Shown here: positions 1-8,083 of the stretch, piece after piece
How the letters are laid out: each line of letters opens with the position of its first letter
How positions within the stretch are numbered: position 1 is the first letter of the stretch
From: Poriferisodalis sp965214215
GTDB lineage: Bacteria > Actinomycetota > Acidimicrobiia > Acidimicrobiales > Poriferisodalaceae
DNA: 64,000 bases
Direction of reading: 5' to 3'
NCBI RefSeq assembly: GCF_965214215.1
Contig: NZ_CBDCBD010000003.1
Span: 992,001-1,056,000, forward strand
The notes under the pieces: model-generated
The model's input: the letters and a program-made list of their open reading frames with translations, nothing else
Told to the model about the DNA's origin: nothing
The model's database searches: none
Position numbers and translations under genes: made by a program

Positions 1-1181
1 AACTCATCTCCGACGTGCTTGCGGCCGACGAAACGTGGCGGTCGGTGACCCACCAAGCCGAGGAAGCACGGGCCGCCCAGAATGCAGCGTCTCGGGACAT
101 CGGGCGCGCCGCCCCCGACGATCGCCCGGCGAAGATCGCTGAAGCCGGACGTCTCAAGGAAGAGGTCGAGCGTCTCGAGGCGGCAGAGCGGGAAGCCGCC
201 GAGCGACGAACCGATCTGGCGCTGCAGGTCCCCAACCCCGCCGCTGCCGATGTGCCCTCCGGCGGCGAGGAGAACTTCGAGACGGTGCACGAGGTGGGGG
301 AGCGAGGCCAGCCGCCCGCCCATGACCATGCCGAGATCGGCGCGCTGACCGGCCTGGTCGACTCCGAGAGCGGGGCCCGCAACAGCGGTTCGCGGTTCGC
401 GTACCTCAAGGGTGCCGCAGTGCGCCTGGAGTTCGCCCTCGTGCAGTGGACGATGGATCTGCTGGAACGCAACGGCTTCGTGCCGGTGGTGACGCCCGTG
501 CTGGTGCGCGAGGAATTGATGGTGGAGGCCGGGTTCTTCCCCGCCGACCGTCACCAGGTGTACGAGATCGACGGCGACGACCTGTTCCTCATCGGGACCT
601 CTGAGGTGGCGCTGGCCGGCCTTCACCGGGGCGAGCGTTTGGCGCGTGCCGAGCTGCCCCTGCGCTATGGCGGGTTCTCATCGTGCTTCCGGCGCGAGGC
701 CGGCACCTATGGCAAGGACACCCGCGGCATTTTTCGGGTGCATCAATTCGACAAGGTCGAGATGTTCTCGTTCTGCGACCCAGACACGAGCTGGGACGAG
801 CTGGAGGCACTGCGGGCCATCCAGGAAGAGATCGTCGGCTCGCTGGACCTGCCCTACCGGGTCATCAATGTGGCAGCGGGCGACTTGGGGGCCGCCGCGG
901 CCAAGAAGTACGACCTCGAGGTCTGGCTGCCGTCAGAGCGGGCCTACCGCGAGGTCACGTCGTGCTCGAACTACACCGACTACTCCGCCCGCCGTCTCGG
1001 TACCCGCTGGACGGACGACGACGGAACCGGCCTGGTCCACACCCTGAACGGCACAGCGTGCGCCGTCGGCCGCACGCTCGTGTTCATCATGGAGAACCAT
1101 CAGCGTCCCGACGGCTCCATCGCGGTGCCCGAAGTGCTCCACCCCTGGCTCAACTTCACCGAGATCCCCGCCCCCGCCTGA
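1..1181 (+). CDS. serS: Serine--tRNA ligase (5' end outside window)
   Basis: Charges tRNA-Ser with serine in the cytoplasm. The frame is open to the left edge (codons begin at base 3) and the visible protein of about 392 residues starts inside the N-terminal coiled-coil arm, so roughly the first 30 residues and the start codon lie outside. The GTG at 15 is in frame but is not a convincing start. The class II catalytic core is complete: motif 2 contains RREAGTYGKDTRGIFR and motif 3 contains GTACAVGRTLVFIMENHQ. TSEVAL, part of the serine/adenylate pocket, lies between residues 190 and 205. It ends about 100 bp before a convergently transcribed hydrolase gene. Identification is secure from the motifs. 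Confidence 0.96.
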   Translation, partial: LISDVLAADETWRSVTHQAEEARAAQNAASRDIGRAAPDDRPAKIAEAGRLKEEVERLEAAEREAAERRTDLALQVPNPAAADVPSGGEENFETVHEVGERGQPPAHDHAEIGALTGLVDSESGARNSGSRFAYLKGAAVRLEFALVQWTMDLLERNGFVPVVTPVLVREELMVEAGFFPADRHQVYEIDGDDLFLIGTSEVALAGLHRGERLARAELPLRYGGFSSCFRREAGTYGKDTRGIFRVHQFDKVEMFSFCDPDTSWDELEALRAIQEEIVGSLDLPYRVINVAAGDLGAAAAKKYDLEVWLPSERAYREVTSCSNYTDYSARRLGTRWTDDDGTGLVHTLNGTACAVGRTLVFIMENHQRPDGSIAVPEVLHPWLNFTEIPAPA

Positions 1182-1283
1182 AACGGTGCGGCCCGGTGCG
1201 GCCCGCTGCGGAGGCGGCAGGAGGATCGTCGATGTCGTCGGCCGTGCAATCGAGACGAGATGCGCCTGCGCATCGGCGATCAC

Positions 1284-1982
1284 TCAGCCGGCGATCGAAG
1301 ACTCGGGAAGGCGGCCGCCATGTTCGACGGCCGGGTCCTCGCACAGCGTCCAGGCGCGAGCCGCCGCCGCGAGGCCCTCGATGAGCGCCTCGTGATGCGG
1401 CACACGGCCGGGTCCCCGGAATCCGGTCCACATAGGGCTCTTGCCGCGGATGCGTGGGGGCAGTTCGATCTGGACGCCGCCGCCTCGGGGCAGGTTGCAC
1501 GGGTTGCGTGGATGCTGGCCTGCCAGCGACTTGGGGATCTCGTCGAGACGGTGAAGGATCTCATAGTGGGGCAGCCGACCGATCAGATGCACTGCGACAT
1601 GGCTTGCGAGGGTCCGATTGCGTCCGCCGAGCAGCACCGCCCGCAACAAGCGGGGGCTGCCGAATCCGTGGACTGCGACCACGACGTCCACGTGATCGAG
1701 GAATTCGCGCAGCACCGGCGAGTCGGTCGGATCGAAGCAGTGGCTGGGCAGGTGCCACTGATCGTCGGGGCCTTGCAGGCAGGCGTACACCGAGGCCCCG
1801 CTGCGCTCGGCGGCGGACGCCGCGATGTCATCGGTGATCTCCTCGAGCCAGCCGCCGTGAAACGCCATGAAGCCGAATCGCGAGCCGAGCTGCAACACCT
1901 CGGTCACGCCGGGACGACCCAAGAGCTCAGCGAAGGGCCGCTCGGCATCGAGGAGCGTGCGGTCCTTCAGGTGCAGTGCCAC
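1284..1982 (-). CDS. Poly-gamma-glutamate hydrolase / YjqB-like (DUF867) protein
   Basis: A 232-residue protein resembling the zinc-dependent poly-gamma-glutamate hydrolase family (phage PghP, Bacillus YjqB). Family-like elements are FHGGWLEEITDDIA near residue 41 (putative His/Glu metal ligands), VVVAVHGF near 100, a GGRN segment, and RGGGVQIELPP near 168, matching the usual GVQ[IL]E stretch. There is no signal peptide, so a cytoplasmic enzyme is expected. It lies 6 bp after ccdA on the same strand and probably shares its transcript; the link to thiol-redox genes is not obvious. Family assignment is fairly firm, but the real substrate of the chromosomal homologues is unknown. Confidence 0.72.
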   Translation of the reverse strand: MALHLKDRTLLDAERPFAELLGRPGVTEVLQLGSRFGFMAFHGGWLEEITDDIAASAAERSGASVYACLQGPDDQWHLPSHCFDPTDSPVLREFLDHVDVVVAVHGFGSPRLLRAVLLGGRNRTLASHVAVHLIGRLPHYEILHRLDEIPKSLAGQHPRNPCNLPRGGGVQIELPPRIRGKSPMWTGFRGPGRVPHHEALIEGLAAAARAWTLCEDPAVEHGGRLPESSIAG

Positions 1983-1988
1983 AGTGGC

Positions 1989-2906
1989 TTAGTTCAGCAC
2001 CTCAGCGGCAGTGCCCGCTTGGTCTGGCCCGGCGGACTCGTCGGAGACGACCGACGCCGTGGCTGGGTCGTCGCCACGGCCTGACACGAGCATTGCCATG
2101 CCTCCGATGGCGAGCACGATGCTCATCATCAGACCCAGCCGCAATCCGCCGACCGAGGCGACCCAGTTGCTCAGGCTGCTGCTCCAGCGTTCAACCGTCA
2201 CCACCAGTCCGTCGCCACCGCGGCCGGTCAGGTCGATGAACCAGTACCAGATGGTGAAGGCGCCGGCGGCAATCATCAGCACAGCGGCGATGGAGTCCGT
2301 GTAACGCATCAGCACTCGCAGCTTGCCGAGCAGCCAGCCGCGGGCCAGCGCCAGGCTGACTGCCAGCGAGGTAAGCACGAGGCCCATGCCCAGCGCATAG
2401 AGCACGAATGACACGATGCCCCCGACGAAGCTGTCATCGCCGGCTGACGCGGTGACCACGACGAGGAACGTCGCCAACCCGCACGACACCGATGCCACTG
2501 CGTAACTGACGCCGAACAGGAAGAGCGAGCGCACATCTCGCCCTGAGGCGCCGCGTTCGAACTTGGGCAGGTACGCCGTCAAGCGGAAGCCGGCGAGAAT
2601 AGCGACGCCGAGTGCAATGAGTCCGACACCGATGACGATGGCTGCCCACGGCACGTAGTCGCGCAGGGCGCTCAACCCCGCTGACAGCGCGATGCCGACG
2701 ACTCCGAAGACAACGACGATGCCGGTGGTGACAACGGCACCGGTTGCCAATGCCCTCCCGACACCTGCCCGGGAACTGCCTTCGCCAGCCCTGCGGTCGA
2801 TTCCCAAGAAGAACGACAGGTAGGCGGGCAGCATCGCGAACCCGCACGGGTTGACCGTCGCGACGATGCCGGCGGTGAAGGCGAAGGTGAGGCGAGCGCC
2901 GTTCAT
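1989..2906 (-). CDS. ccdA: CcdA/DsbD-type thiol-disulfide membrane transporter
   Basis: A polytopic membrane protein (305 residues) that carries reducing equivalents from cytoplasmic thioredoxin to extracytoplasmic thiol proteins. The hallmark VNPCGFAMLPAYLSFFLG lies at residues 18-35, and a second region with a Cys (YAVASVSCGLATFLVV, about 135-150) would supply the redox partner Cys. About six to seven hydrophobic segments are visible, the last near 265-285, followed by a polar tail. The start overlaps the stop of the upstream TlpA-like gene by 4 nt (2903-2906), so the pair is translationally coupled. The adjoining extracytoplasmic thioredoxin is the expected electron acceptor, probably for cytochrome c haem ligation or disulfide reduction. 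Confidence 0.9.
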   Translation of the reverse strand: MNGARLTFAFTAGIVATVNPCGFAMLPAYLSFFLGIDRRAGEGSSRAGVGRALATGAVVTTGIVVVFGVVGIALSAGLSALRDYVPWAAIVIGVGLIALGVAILAGFRLTAYLPKFERGASGRDVRSLFLFGVSYAVASVSCGLATFLVVVTASAGDDSFVGGIVSFVLYALGMGLVLTSLAVSLALARGWLLGKLRVLMRYTDSIAAVLMIAAGAFTIWYWFIDLTGRGGDGLVVTVERWSSSLSNWVASVGGLRLGLMMSIVLAIGGMAMLVSGRGDDPATASVVSDESAGPDQAGTAAEVLN

Positions 2907-3694
2907 AGGCCGAAGTGCTCCTCTGCTCGGGTGGTGATGTCTTCGAGGGTGAGCAGGCCGCTGTGCGTTTCGAGGATTTGGCCTTCGGGTGACACGAACA
3001 CTGTTGTGGGCATGCCCAGCCCGCCGAAGTCGATGAACAGCTCGCCCTCATCGAGGCCGGTGGGATAGGTCACGCCCCGCTCAGCCACCGTAGCAATGGC
3101 GTCTTCCAGCCGATCATTCGCCGCCAATCCCAGCACCGCAACCTGCGTGCCGTGGGTATTCCAGAAACGTTCGAAGTCGGGCATCTCGGTGACGCATGGC
3201 ACGCACCACGACGCGAAGAAATTCACGATGAGCGGGCAGCCTTCGTACCCGGCGAACGCTGCCGGTTGTTCGTCGAGCGTGACGAATTCCAGCGCGTGCA
3301 CGCCGGTGAGGCCCGGATTCACGCCGTGATCGACAGGGTTGATGTCACTGCACGCCGGAGGCGATTCCGGCGTGGTGGCTGCTGTCGACGCAGCCTTCGT
3401 CGCGTCGGGCGCAACCACATCTAAGACGGCCGCGTTATCCCCAGAGGCCCCCTCGGCGTCGTCGCCGGCTTCGCCGCTTTCCACCTCGGCTTCCATCGCC
3501 ACCAGCGAGGTCATCGCGGGTTGAGCGCCCCCTGCCAGGAGGAACACGGCCGCGCCGACGGCGTACGCCCCGAAGAGGCCGAAGAGAATGCCGCGCCATT
3601 GGTCCTGGACGAACCGCCCTGCTCTCGATCGAGCAAGGCCGGCAAACCTGCTCTTCGTTTCCGGAAGCTCGCGAGCCTGAGACGGTGCTGCCAT
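2903..3694 (-). CDS. Membrane-anchored TlpA/ResA-like thioredoxin
   Basis: A 263-residue extracytoplasmic thioredoxin. A basic N-terminus is followed by one hydrophobic anchor at about 37-55 (GILFGLFGAYAVGAAVFLLA), an acidic, low-complexity linker (60-120), then a TlpA-like domain with the active site FFASWCVPCVTEMPDF near residue 170. The C-terminal region has the conserved GMPTTVFV cis-Pro loop. It overlaps ccdA by 4 nt, so the two form a CcdA-ResA/TlpA redox relay. In actinobacteria such pairs usually serve cytochrome c maturation, which fits the c-type cytochromes encoded at 42-48 kb. ATG start at 3694. Confidence 0.9.
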   Translation of the reverse strand: MAAPSQARELPETKSRFAGLARSRAGRFVQDQWRGILFGLFGAYAVGAAVFLLAGGAQPAMTSLVAMEAEVESGEAGDDAEGASGDNAAVLDVVAPDATKAASTAATTPESPPACSDINPVDHGVNPGLTGVHALEFVTLDEQPAAFAGYEGCPLIVNFFASWCVPCVTEMPDFERFWNTHGTQVAVLGLAANDRLEDAIATVAERGVTYPTGLDEGELFIDFGGLGMPTTVFVSPEGQILETHSGLLTLEDITTRAEEHFGL

Positions 3695-3970
3695 GTAGCG
3701 GTGAGGCTACTGGCGCTCTGTGGAGCGGCTAGCTCAGGCACCCGACGGTGAGATGGCCTCGGCATCGTTGGGTCACGGCCGCATTGCATCACCGCTTGAC
3801 GGCCTGCTCCGGGGCTGTCAGCCGCCCATTTCGGGCAGCCTCAGTCCACCGGAGCAGACCGTCGGAGGAGGCCTGCGGGGGCAGTGCAGGCCATGGCGGC
3901 TGGGCTTGCCGGAGGGGGCCGGCCAGCCCAGCGGAGGGACCCGACAAGGGGAGCGGATCCACTCGGAGGA

Positions 3971-4000
3971 CGCGCCTGAGCGGGGGACGACTCAGGCGCG
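3971..4000 (-). terminator. Inverted repeat at the whiB7 stop, candidate terminator
   Basis: A perfect 10-bp inverted repeat (CGCGCCTGAG, 10-nt loop, CTCAGGCGCG) overlaps the whiB7 stop codon at 3992-3994. There is no clear U-tract on the minus strand, so it may act as a GC-rich or Rho-assisted terminator or as a 3' stabiliser. The next 270 bases up to the TlpA gene show only further imperfect inverted repeats and no credible gene. Confidence 0.45.
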
Positions 4001-4336
4001 GACCAGGTCGGGAGGCAGAGGCACCTCCTCGACGATCAGATGCGGCCGGGACCGTTTGGGCGGACGGCCGCGTGGGCGTTTGTCCCTGCAGACCCGCCCG
4101 TTCTCGAAGAGCTCGCCGCCCCAGACGCCCCATGGCTCATGGCGTTCGGTGGCGGCTTCGAAGCACTCGCTCATCACTGGACATGCTGAGCAGATGGCCT
4201 TGGCGCGAGCGATCTCGTAGAAGTTCTCCGAGAAGAACAACGGGGTCAGGGTGCCCACGAGGTCGCGACAGCGACCCCGCGTGCGCCAACCCTCATTGGT
4301 GTAGGTCGGTGTGTTGTCAATGATGAGTTCCAGCAT
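3992..4336 (-). CDS. whiB7: WhiB7-like [4Fe-4S] transcriptional regulator
   Basis: A 114-residue Wbl-family protein. Four cluster-ligand cysteines are at C23, C49, C52 and C58 (C-Xn-C-X2-C-X5-C), followed by the GVWGG turn at 70-74. A basic tail carries the AT-hook core KRPRGRPPK at about 86-94. The AT hook after EPWGVWGGE is the signature of WhiB7, which binds SigA and recognises an AT-rich element just upstream of the -35 box to activate intrinsic antibiotic-resistance genes. AGGAG lies 8 nt before the ATG at 4336. The gene stands alone with a leader of about 450 nt containing a promoter, an upstream ORF and terminator-type hairpins (4411-4824), which is the arrangement known for mycobacterial whiB7. 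Confidence 0.9.
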   Translation of the reverse strand: MLELIIDNTPTYTNEGWRTRGRCRDLVGTLTPLFFSENFYEIARAKAICSACPVMSECFEAATERHEPWGVWGGELFENGRVCRDKRPRGRPPKRSRPHLIVEEVPLPPDLVRA

Positions 4337-4410
4337 GGGTTTGCTCCTGCGTCGTGTGGGTTGCGAACTGGGTGGTGGGGGTGATCTCGGTAGGTGTGCC
4401 GTACACGCGA

Positions 4411-4440
4411 AACGGCCGCCGGGTTGTCCCGGCGGCCGTT
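4411..4440 (-). terminator. Terminator-type hairpin in the whiB7 leader (attenuator candidate)
   Basis: A perfect 13-bp inverted repeat with a 4-nt loop (4411-4423 pairs with 4428-4440). Read on the minus strand it ends in CCGTTT, a short U-run, 75 nt before the whiB7 ATG. The position inside the leader rather than after a gene suggests premature termination control. GGCCGC in its 5' arm can alternatively pair with GCGGCC (plus coordinates 4485-4490) upstream, which is a possible antiterminator. Confidence 0.6.
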
Positions 4441-4452
4441 CGGAGAGTTCTG

Positions 4453-4478
4453 GTGTCTCAGTGGACTACATCAGACAC
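4453..4478 (-). promoter_or_regulatory. Second leader hairpin holding the upstream-ORF stop
   Basis: GTGTCT (4453-4458) pairs with AGACAC (4473-4478) around a 14-nt loop. The TAG stop of the upstream ORF (4466-4468) lies inside the loop, so a ribosome stalled or terminating there would disturb this hairpin and could alter folding of the terminator 13 nt downstream. Confidence 0.4.
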
Positions 4479-4714
4479 TCCGAGGGCCGCAGGCGGTGAC
4501 GCTTGACGGTTGCCGCTGGGTCGGCACCGTGACCGTGTACCGCGTGTTGGAACATGGTCTGCATGGGACCCATCGCCGTGAGCACGTCGATGGCCGTGCC
4601 GCGTGTCCAGGACCGCGTGACGGGCTGCCAGCGGCAACGCGCGTCAGGTGCAGGCACCCGTACGCAGTACCCGCAGGCACGCGCCGTGGTGTAGGTGCCG
4701 AGGTCGGACATCAC
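4466..4714 (-). CDS. Upstream ORF in the whiB7 leader (putative leader peptide)
   Basis: An open frame of up to 82 codons in the whiB7 leader with no recognised homology. Several internal ATG codons (for example at 4573 and 4564) allow a 32-35 residue version. The C-terminus reads VKRHRLRPSECLM and stops at TAG 4466-4468, in the loop of the hairpin preceding the terminator. No strong Shine-Dalgarno sequence is seen before any candidate start, so the true start is uncertain. A regulatory, translation-sensing role is inferred from position and from the known uORF in mycobacterial whiB7 leaders. The alternative is that the frame is open by chance. Confidence 0.35.
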   Translation of the reverse strand: MMSDLGTYTTARACGYCVRVPAPDARCRWQPVTRSWTRGTAIDVLTAMGPMQTMFQHAVHGHGADPAATVKRHRLRPSECLM

Positions 4715-4788
4715 AGATCCAGTCGAGCGAATGGTCGGGGCTGGTGGCCAGCTGCGGAATCCCGACGATAGGCCGCAGCGGCGCCAAG

Positions 4789-4824
4789 AACATCACTTCA
4801 CCGCAGGCCGTGTCAAGTTATTTT
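4789..4824 (-). promoter_or_regulatory. Predicted WhiB7-type promoter for whiB7
   Basis: On the minus strand an AT-rich block AAAATAAC (4824-4817) directly precedes a perfect -35 TTGACA (4816-4811). A 16-nt spacer leads to GATGTT (4794-4789) as a -10. An AT-rich element abutting the -35 is the known target of WhiB7's AT hook, so autoregulation is likely. Transcription would start near 4782, giving a leader of about 446 nt. Between this site and the hydrolase stop at 5026 no gene is seen. Confidence 0.6.
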
Positions 4825-5025
4825 CGGCGCGCTTGCTGTACAGGCGGCAGAAGCCTCTGCTCCCGCGATCCGGCAGGCGAGAGATGCGCACCGAACCGCA
4901 TTTCTTGCCGACGTCATCGACGATTCACGGTGCATCCACTCGGGAACCGGTTGCAACGTCGCAAAGTCTCCTGCCGCCCGCGCGGCTCTGGCATCTGTTC
5001 CGAAGGCTGCGAACAGAGTGTGCGT

Positions 5026-6087
5026 TCAGTCGAACTGATACTCGAGGACGTCGTCGGGTCGCCGGGAGACGTCGACCTCGCCGATGTAGCGCAGATGCTC
5101 GAGATGGGCAAAGGTCTCGGACTCCGCCATCGGACCCCACGAACGCTCCTTGAAGAGCTGTTTCATGTAGTCCTGCACGGGTGCGCGACCGAGCCGGTCC
5201 GACGACGAACGGAGCAGGTCCAGGCGTTCGTTGTGGTGACGCTTGATGTCTTCGACGCGGCCAGACAGGTCGGTGAACGGCTGGCCGTGAGCCGGCAGAC
5301 CCATCGTCACGCCGTCAAAGCTGGCGACCCGATCGAGACTCGAGAAGAAGTCCTTGAGCGGGTCGCGCGCCGTCGTGATGCCTGAGATGTGCGGCGTGAT
5401 CGTCGGCAGCACGTGGTCGCCGCAGATCATCAAGCCGCCCTCGGGATCGAACAGGCACAGGTGGTCGATGGTGTGCCCCGGGGTGTGGACGGCCACGAAC
5501 TCACGCCGCGCCAGCTTGATGCGGTCTGCGTCTTCGACGTGGTGCGTGGGGTGAGGCGTGGCGAACCAGCGACCGCCCCAACCATTGCGCATCGCCCAGT
5601 AGCCGAGTTTCGCCCGCAGGGGCATCTTGTAGCGCTGACCGCCCCACGGGGTGGGGCCGCCTGGTCCGGTATCGCGCCCGCTGTACACCGGGTCCGCGAC
5701 CAGCTCGTTGTTCTCGCCGTCAGCGGAGACCTGCTCAAGCGCTTCCTCATCCTCGTCTGCGGTGTCCCACCACAGTCGGAACTGGCGATGGGTCACCAAG
5801 TCGGCGCCGTACTCGCGTGAGAAGCGCCCCGCTGCCCCGAAGTGGTCCGGGTGGCTGTGGGTGACGATGATCGAGTGGACCCGCTCGGGCGGCACCTCAG
5901 CTTGTGCCAGCCCTGCCATGAGCGCCTTCCAGTTGGCCGGGCCCGGCAGGCCGGGATCGACGAGGGCGGCGCCGCGGTCGTCGTCGAGGATGTAGCAGTT
6001 CACGTGCCCGAGACCTGGCATCGACATCGGCAGCTGCAGCCGGCGCACGTCGGGCGCCAGCTCAGTGACCTTGCCGTCGGGCGGCAT
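5026..6087 (-). CDS. MBL-fold metallo-hydrolase
   Basis: A 353-residue metallo-beta-lactamase-fold enzyme. The metal-binding signature THSHPDHFG is at about 85, a further His lies in VHTPGHTIDHLCLF, an Asp/His in MICGDHVLP, and a late His in GLPAHGQPF. The C-terminal 80 residues (from about 275) form a helical domain like the winged-helix tail of LACTB2-type hydrolases. The frame is open back to a TTG at 6132; ATG 6087 is preferred because AGGAG lies just before it, although its 3-nt spacing is short. It follows orn by 58 bp on the same strand. The substrate cannot be predicted. Confidence 0.82.
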   Translation of the reverse strand: MPPDGKVTELAPDVRRLQLPMSMPGLGHVNCYILDDDRGAALVDPGLPGPANWKALMAGLAQAEVPPERVHSIIVTHSHPDHFGAAGRFSREYGADLVTHRQFRLWWDTADEDEEALEQVSADGENNELVADPVYSGRDTGPGGPTPWGGQRYKMPLRAKLGYWAMRNGWGGRWFATPHPTHHVEDADRIKLARREFVAVHTPGHTIDHLCLFDPEGGLMICGDHVLPTITPHISGITTARDPLKDFFSSLDRVASFDGVTMGLPAHGQPFTDLSGRVEDIKRHHNERLDLLRSSSDRLGRAPVQDYMKQLFKERSWGPMAESETFAHLEHLRYIGEVDVSRRPDDVLEYQFD

Positions 6088-6145
6088 CTGCTCCTCGCGC
6101 GTCGGGCGTGACACGGGGTGCAGGTTAGCCAACGGCCATCAACTT

Positions 6146-6766
6146 CTAAAGAGCGTTCGATTCTGCGCCAGGTTCGACGGCCACATCGGCGATCGCACCG
6201 GTCGCGACCGGCTCCAGCCACTGGTCTCGGTAGAAACGGAGCTCGTCGATGCTCTCGAGCACGTCGTCGAGGGCCCGATGCTTGGTGGTGCCCGCCCGGG
6301 ATCGGCTCTGTTGCGCCCACGCTTCAGCGATCTCGGGTCGCCAACGCTTGGCGAGCTCCTTGATCGATGACACGTCGACCACCCGGTAGTGCAGGTGCTC
6401 TTCCAGCGCCGGCATGTACTGGTCCAAGAAGCGGCGGTCGGTCCCGATCGAGTTCCCGCACAGCGGCGCCGTGCGCGGCTCGGGGACGTGTTCGGTCACG
6501 AACGCAAGCGTGCGCTCGGCTGCCTCCGCCACGGTGATCTGCGACGCCCCGATCTCGCCGAGCAGCCCGGTCTTGGTGTGCATCGTGTGGACTTCGGGAT
6601 CCATCGCATCGAGGTCGGCTTGTGACGCCCCGATAACCAACGACGGACCCGTGGCGATCACGTCGAGTGCATCGTCGGTGATCACGGTCGCGATCTCCAC
6701 GATTCGATGGCGCCGATGATCGAGTCCGGTCATCTCCAGATCCAGCCAGACCATCACGGGCTGCAT
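6146..6766 (-). CDS. orn: Oligoribonuclease
   Basis: A DEDDh 3'-to-5' exonuclease (206 residues) that degrades 2-5-mer RNA, including pGpG from c-di-GMP turnover. The catalytic residues are visible: D and E in WLDLEMTGLD at 7-16, D in GNSIGTDRRFLDQYMP near 110, and H and D in TKHRALDDVLESIDEL near 160-170. The frame extends further upstream, but that part is Arg/Ser-rich and overlaps the divergent channel gene; the family start MQPVMVWLD at 6766 fits. The divergent channel starts only 34 bp away, so promoters must overlap. Confidence 0.92.
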   Translation of the reverse strand: MQPVMVWLDLEMTGLDHRRHRIVEIATVITDDALDVIATGPSLVIGASQADLDAMDPEVHTMHTKTGLLGEIGASQITVAEAAERTLAFVTEHVPEPRTAPLCGNSIGTDRRFLDQYMPALEEHLHYRVVDVSSIKELAKRWRPEIAEAWAQQSRSRAGTTKHRALDDVLESIDELRFYRDQWLEPVATGAIADVAVEPGAESNAL

Positions 6767-6800
6767 CGTAGGCACGACCTGCGCTGTTGACCGCAATAGC

Positions 6801-7625
6801 GTGCAATCGATGAAAGGCGTGCTGCGACGACGGCGGTCGCGCCGCAGTTCGCGAACCCGAAGCGAATCGCGGCGGCGTCTTGTCTCGGGAGGGCTTGAAC
6901 CTGTCGAGCGGCTCGTTGCCGGCCTCACGGTGCTCACGGCGATCTTGGCGGCCGGCACGACGGGCTATGTGCTGCTCGGCCTCAATGTGCTCGACGCGCT
7001 GTACCAGACCGTCATCACTGTCTCGACGGTCGGTTACGGCGACCCCGAGAACGTGGGAGGCCGCTACCAGCTCTTCACGATCGTGCTCATCCTGCTCGGC
7101 ACCGCCACTTCGCTCTACACCATCGGCGTTGTGATCGAGATGCTGTTCGAGGGGCGGCTCGACGATCATGTCAGGAGGCGACGCATGCAGCGTTCCATTG
7201 ACAATCTTTCCGGTCACGCGGTGATCTGCGGTTACGGCCAGGTAGGCCGGGCCATCGCCGCGGTCATGGGGGACGCCGGCACCGAGGTGGTCGTCATCGA
7301 CCGCGACCCCGACGCAGGCCCTGACGATCGCTTCATGGTGCTCGGCAACGCCACCGACGACGCAACGCTGCGCAATGCCGGCATCGAGCGGGCCGATTCG
7401 CTGGTGCTGGCGATGGACTCCGATGTCGACAATCTCTACGTGTCCTTGAGCGCTCGCGCGCTGTGCCCACATCTGTTCATAGTGGCGAGAGCAAATTCGG
7501 CGGACGCGCTGCCGAAACTGCAACAAGCAGGCGCCGATCGCGTCATCAACCCTCACCTGATCGGCGGAGCGCACATGGCCGCGGCTGCCTTGCACCAGGA
7601 CGCGGCCGAGGACGGCGAGCATTAG
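6801..7625 (+). CDS. Two-TM potassium channel with RCK (TrkA-N) domain
   Basis: A 274-residue K+ channel subunit. An Arg-rich N-terminus precedes TM1 (about 38-60), the pore loop with selectivity filter TVSTVGYGD (about 73-81) and TM2 (about 92-115). A Rossmann-type RCK/TrkA-N domain then starts with GHAVICGYGQVGRAIA near 137 and includes VVVIDRD, the nucleotide-binding acidic strand end. There is no full RCK-C lobe, so the protein is short of classical MthK. Start is GTG 6801 or the in-frame ATG 6810. It overlaps the convergent small gene at 7622 by 4 nt. Confidence 0.88.
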   Translation: MQSMKGVLRRRRSRRSSRTRSESRRRLVSGGLEPVERLVAGLTVLTAILAAGTTGYVLLGLNVLDALYQTVITVSTVGYGDPENVGGRYQLFTIVLILLGTATSLYTIGVVIEMLFEGRLDDHVRRRRMQRSIDNLSGHAVICGYGQVGRAIAAVMGDAGTEVVVIDRDPDAGPDDRFMVLGNATDDATLRNAGIERADSLVLAMDSDVDNLYVSLSARALCPHLFIVARANSADALPKLQQAGADRVINPHLIGGAHMAAAALHQDAAEDGEH

Positions 7626-7954
7626 TCGGCCACGAGGTGCAAGGCGCGGCGGGTCTGCTCGATGCGCTCGAAGCCGTCGGTGTCGGCGAGGTAGCGACGT
7701 TTCGCCAGTCGCGCCCGAGCGCGGCGCCTGCGTGCTTGCGCTGCCTCGGGGTTGACCGCGAATTTCCTTGCAGGGACTGCTGCAGCGAAACCGCCCCGGA
7801 CCGAAACCCGATCCGCGGGACGGTTCGGTGTCTTCATATCCGCAGCGGCTTCGAACTCGAACTGTGAAGCATCGAACAGCGTGAGGGGTGGCTGGGCTAA
7901 CGGTTGCGCCGGGGAAGATTGGGCCGGGGGAGGTGTTGGCGGATTCGTCGTCAT
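7622..7954 (-). CDS. Small basic hypothetical protein
   Basis: A 110-residue protein of unknown function with a Pro/Gln-rich N-terminus, an Arg-rich middle (RRRRARARLAKRRYL near 75-89) and a helical tail. No family is recognised. It begins with ATG at 7954, is convergent with the K+ channel gene, and lies 130 bp downstream of dut on the same strand, so it may be co-transcribed with dut. The basic stretch suggests nucleic-acid binding, but this is only composition. Confidence 0.5.
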   Translation of the reverse strand: MTTNPPTPPPAQSSPAQPLAQPPLTLFDASQFEFEAAADMKTPNRPADRVSVRGGFAAAVPARKFAVNPEAAQARRRRARARLAKRRYLADTDGFERIEQTRRALHLVAD

Positions 7955-8083
7955 GCCGTTATGGCTACCGATGGGGTGTCACAGCAATGAGGTCGCGGCG
8001 GTCTCGATTGGGTGGGTAACCGCTCAGAACCGTCGATGGCCAATCGACGCGTGCCTCGTGCGCGAGGGCGACGGAATCCCCCG

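Noticed and set aside
1260..2084. 274-codon plus-strand ORF opposite the YjqB-like and ccdA genes
   Set aside because: Antisense to two genes with recognisable motifs; no motif of its own.
4648..5385. 245-codon plus-strand ORF over the whiB7 promoter and MBL gene 3' end
   Set aside because: Antisense to the MBL gene, without recognisable domain, and it conflicts with the promoter and leader structure seen on the minus strand.
6324..7622. 432-codon minus-strand ORF across orn and the K+ channel
   Set aside because: Out of frame with orn and antisense to the channel; no homology, typical high-GC open frame.
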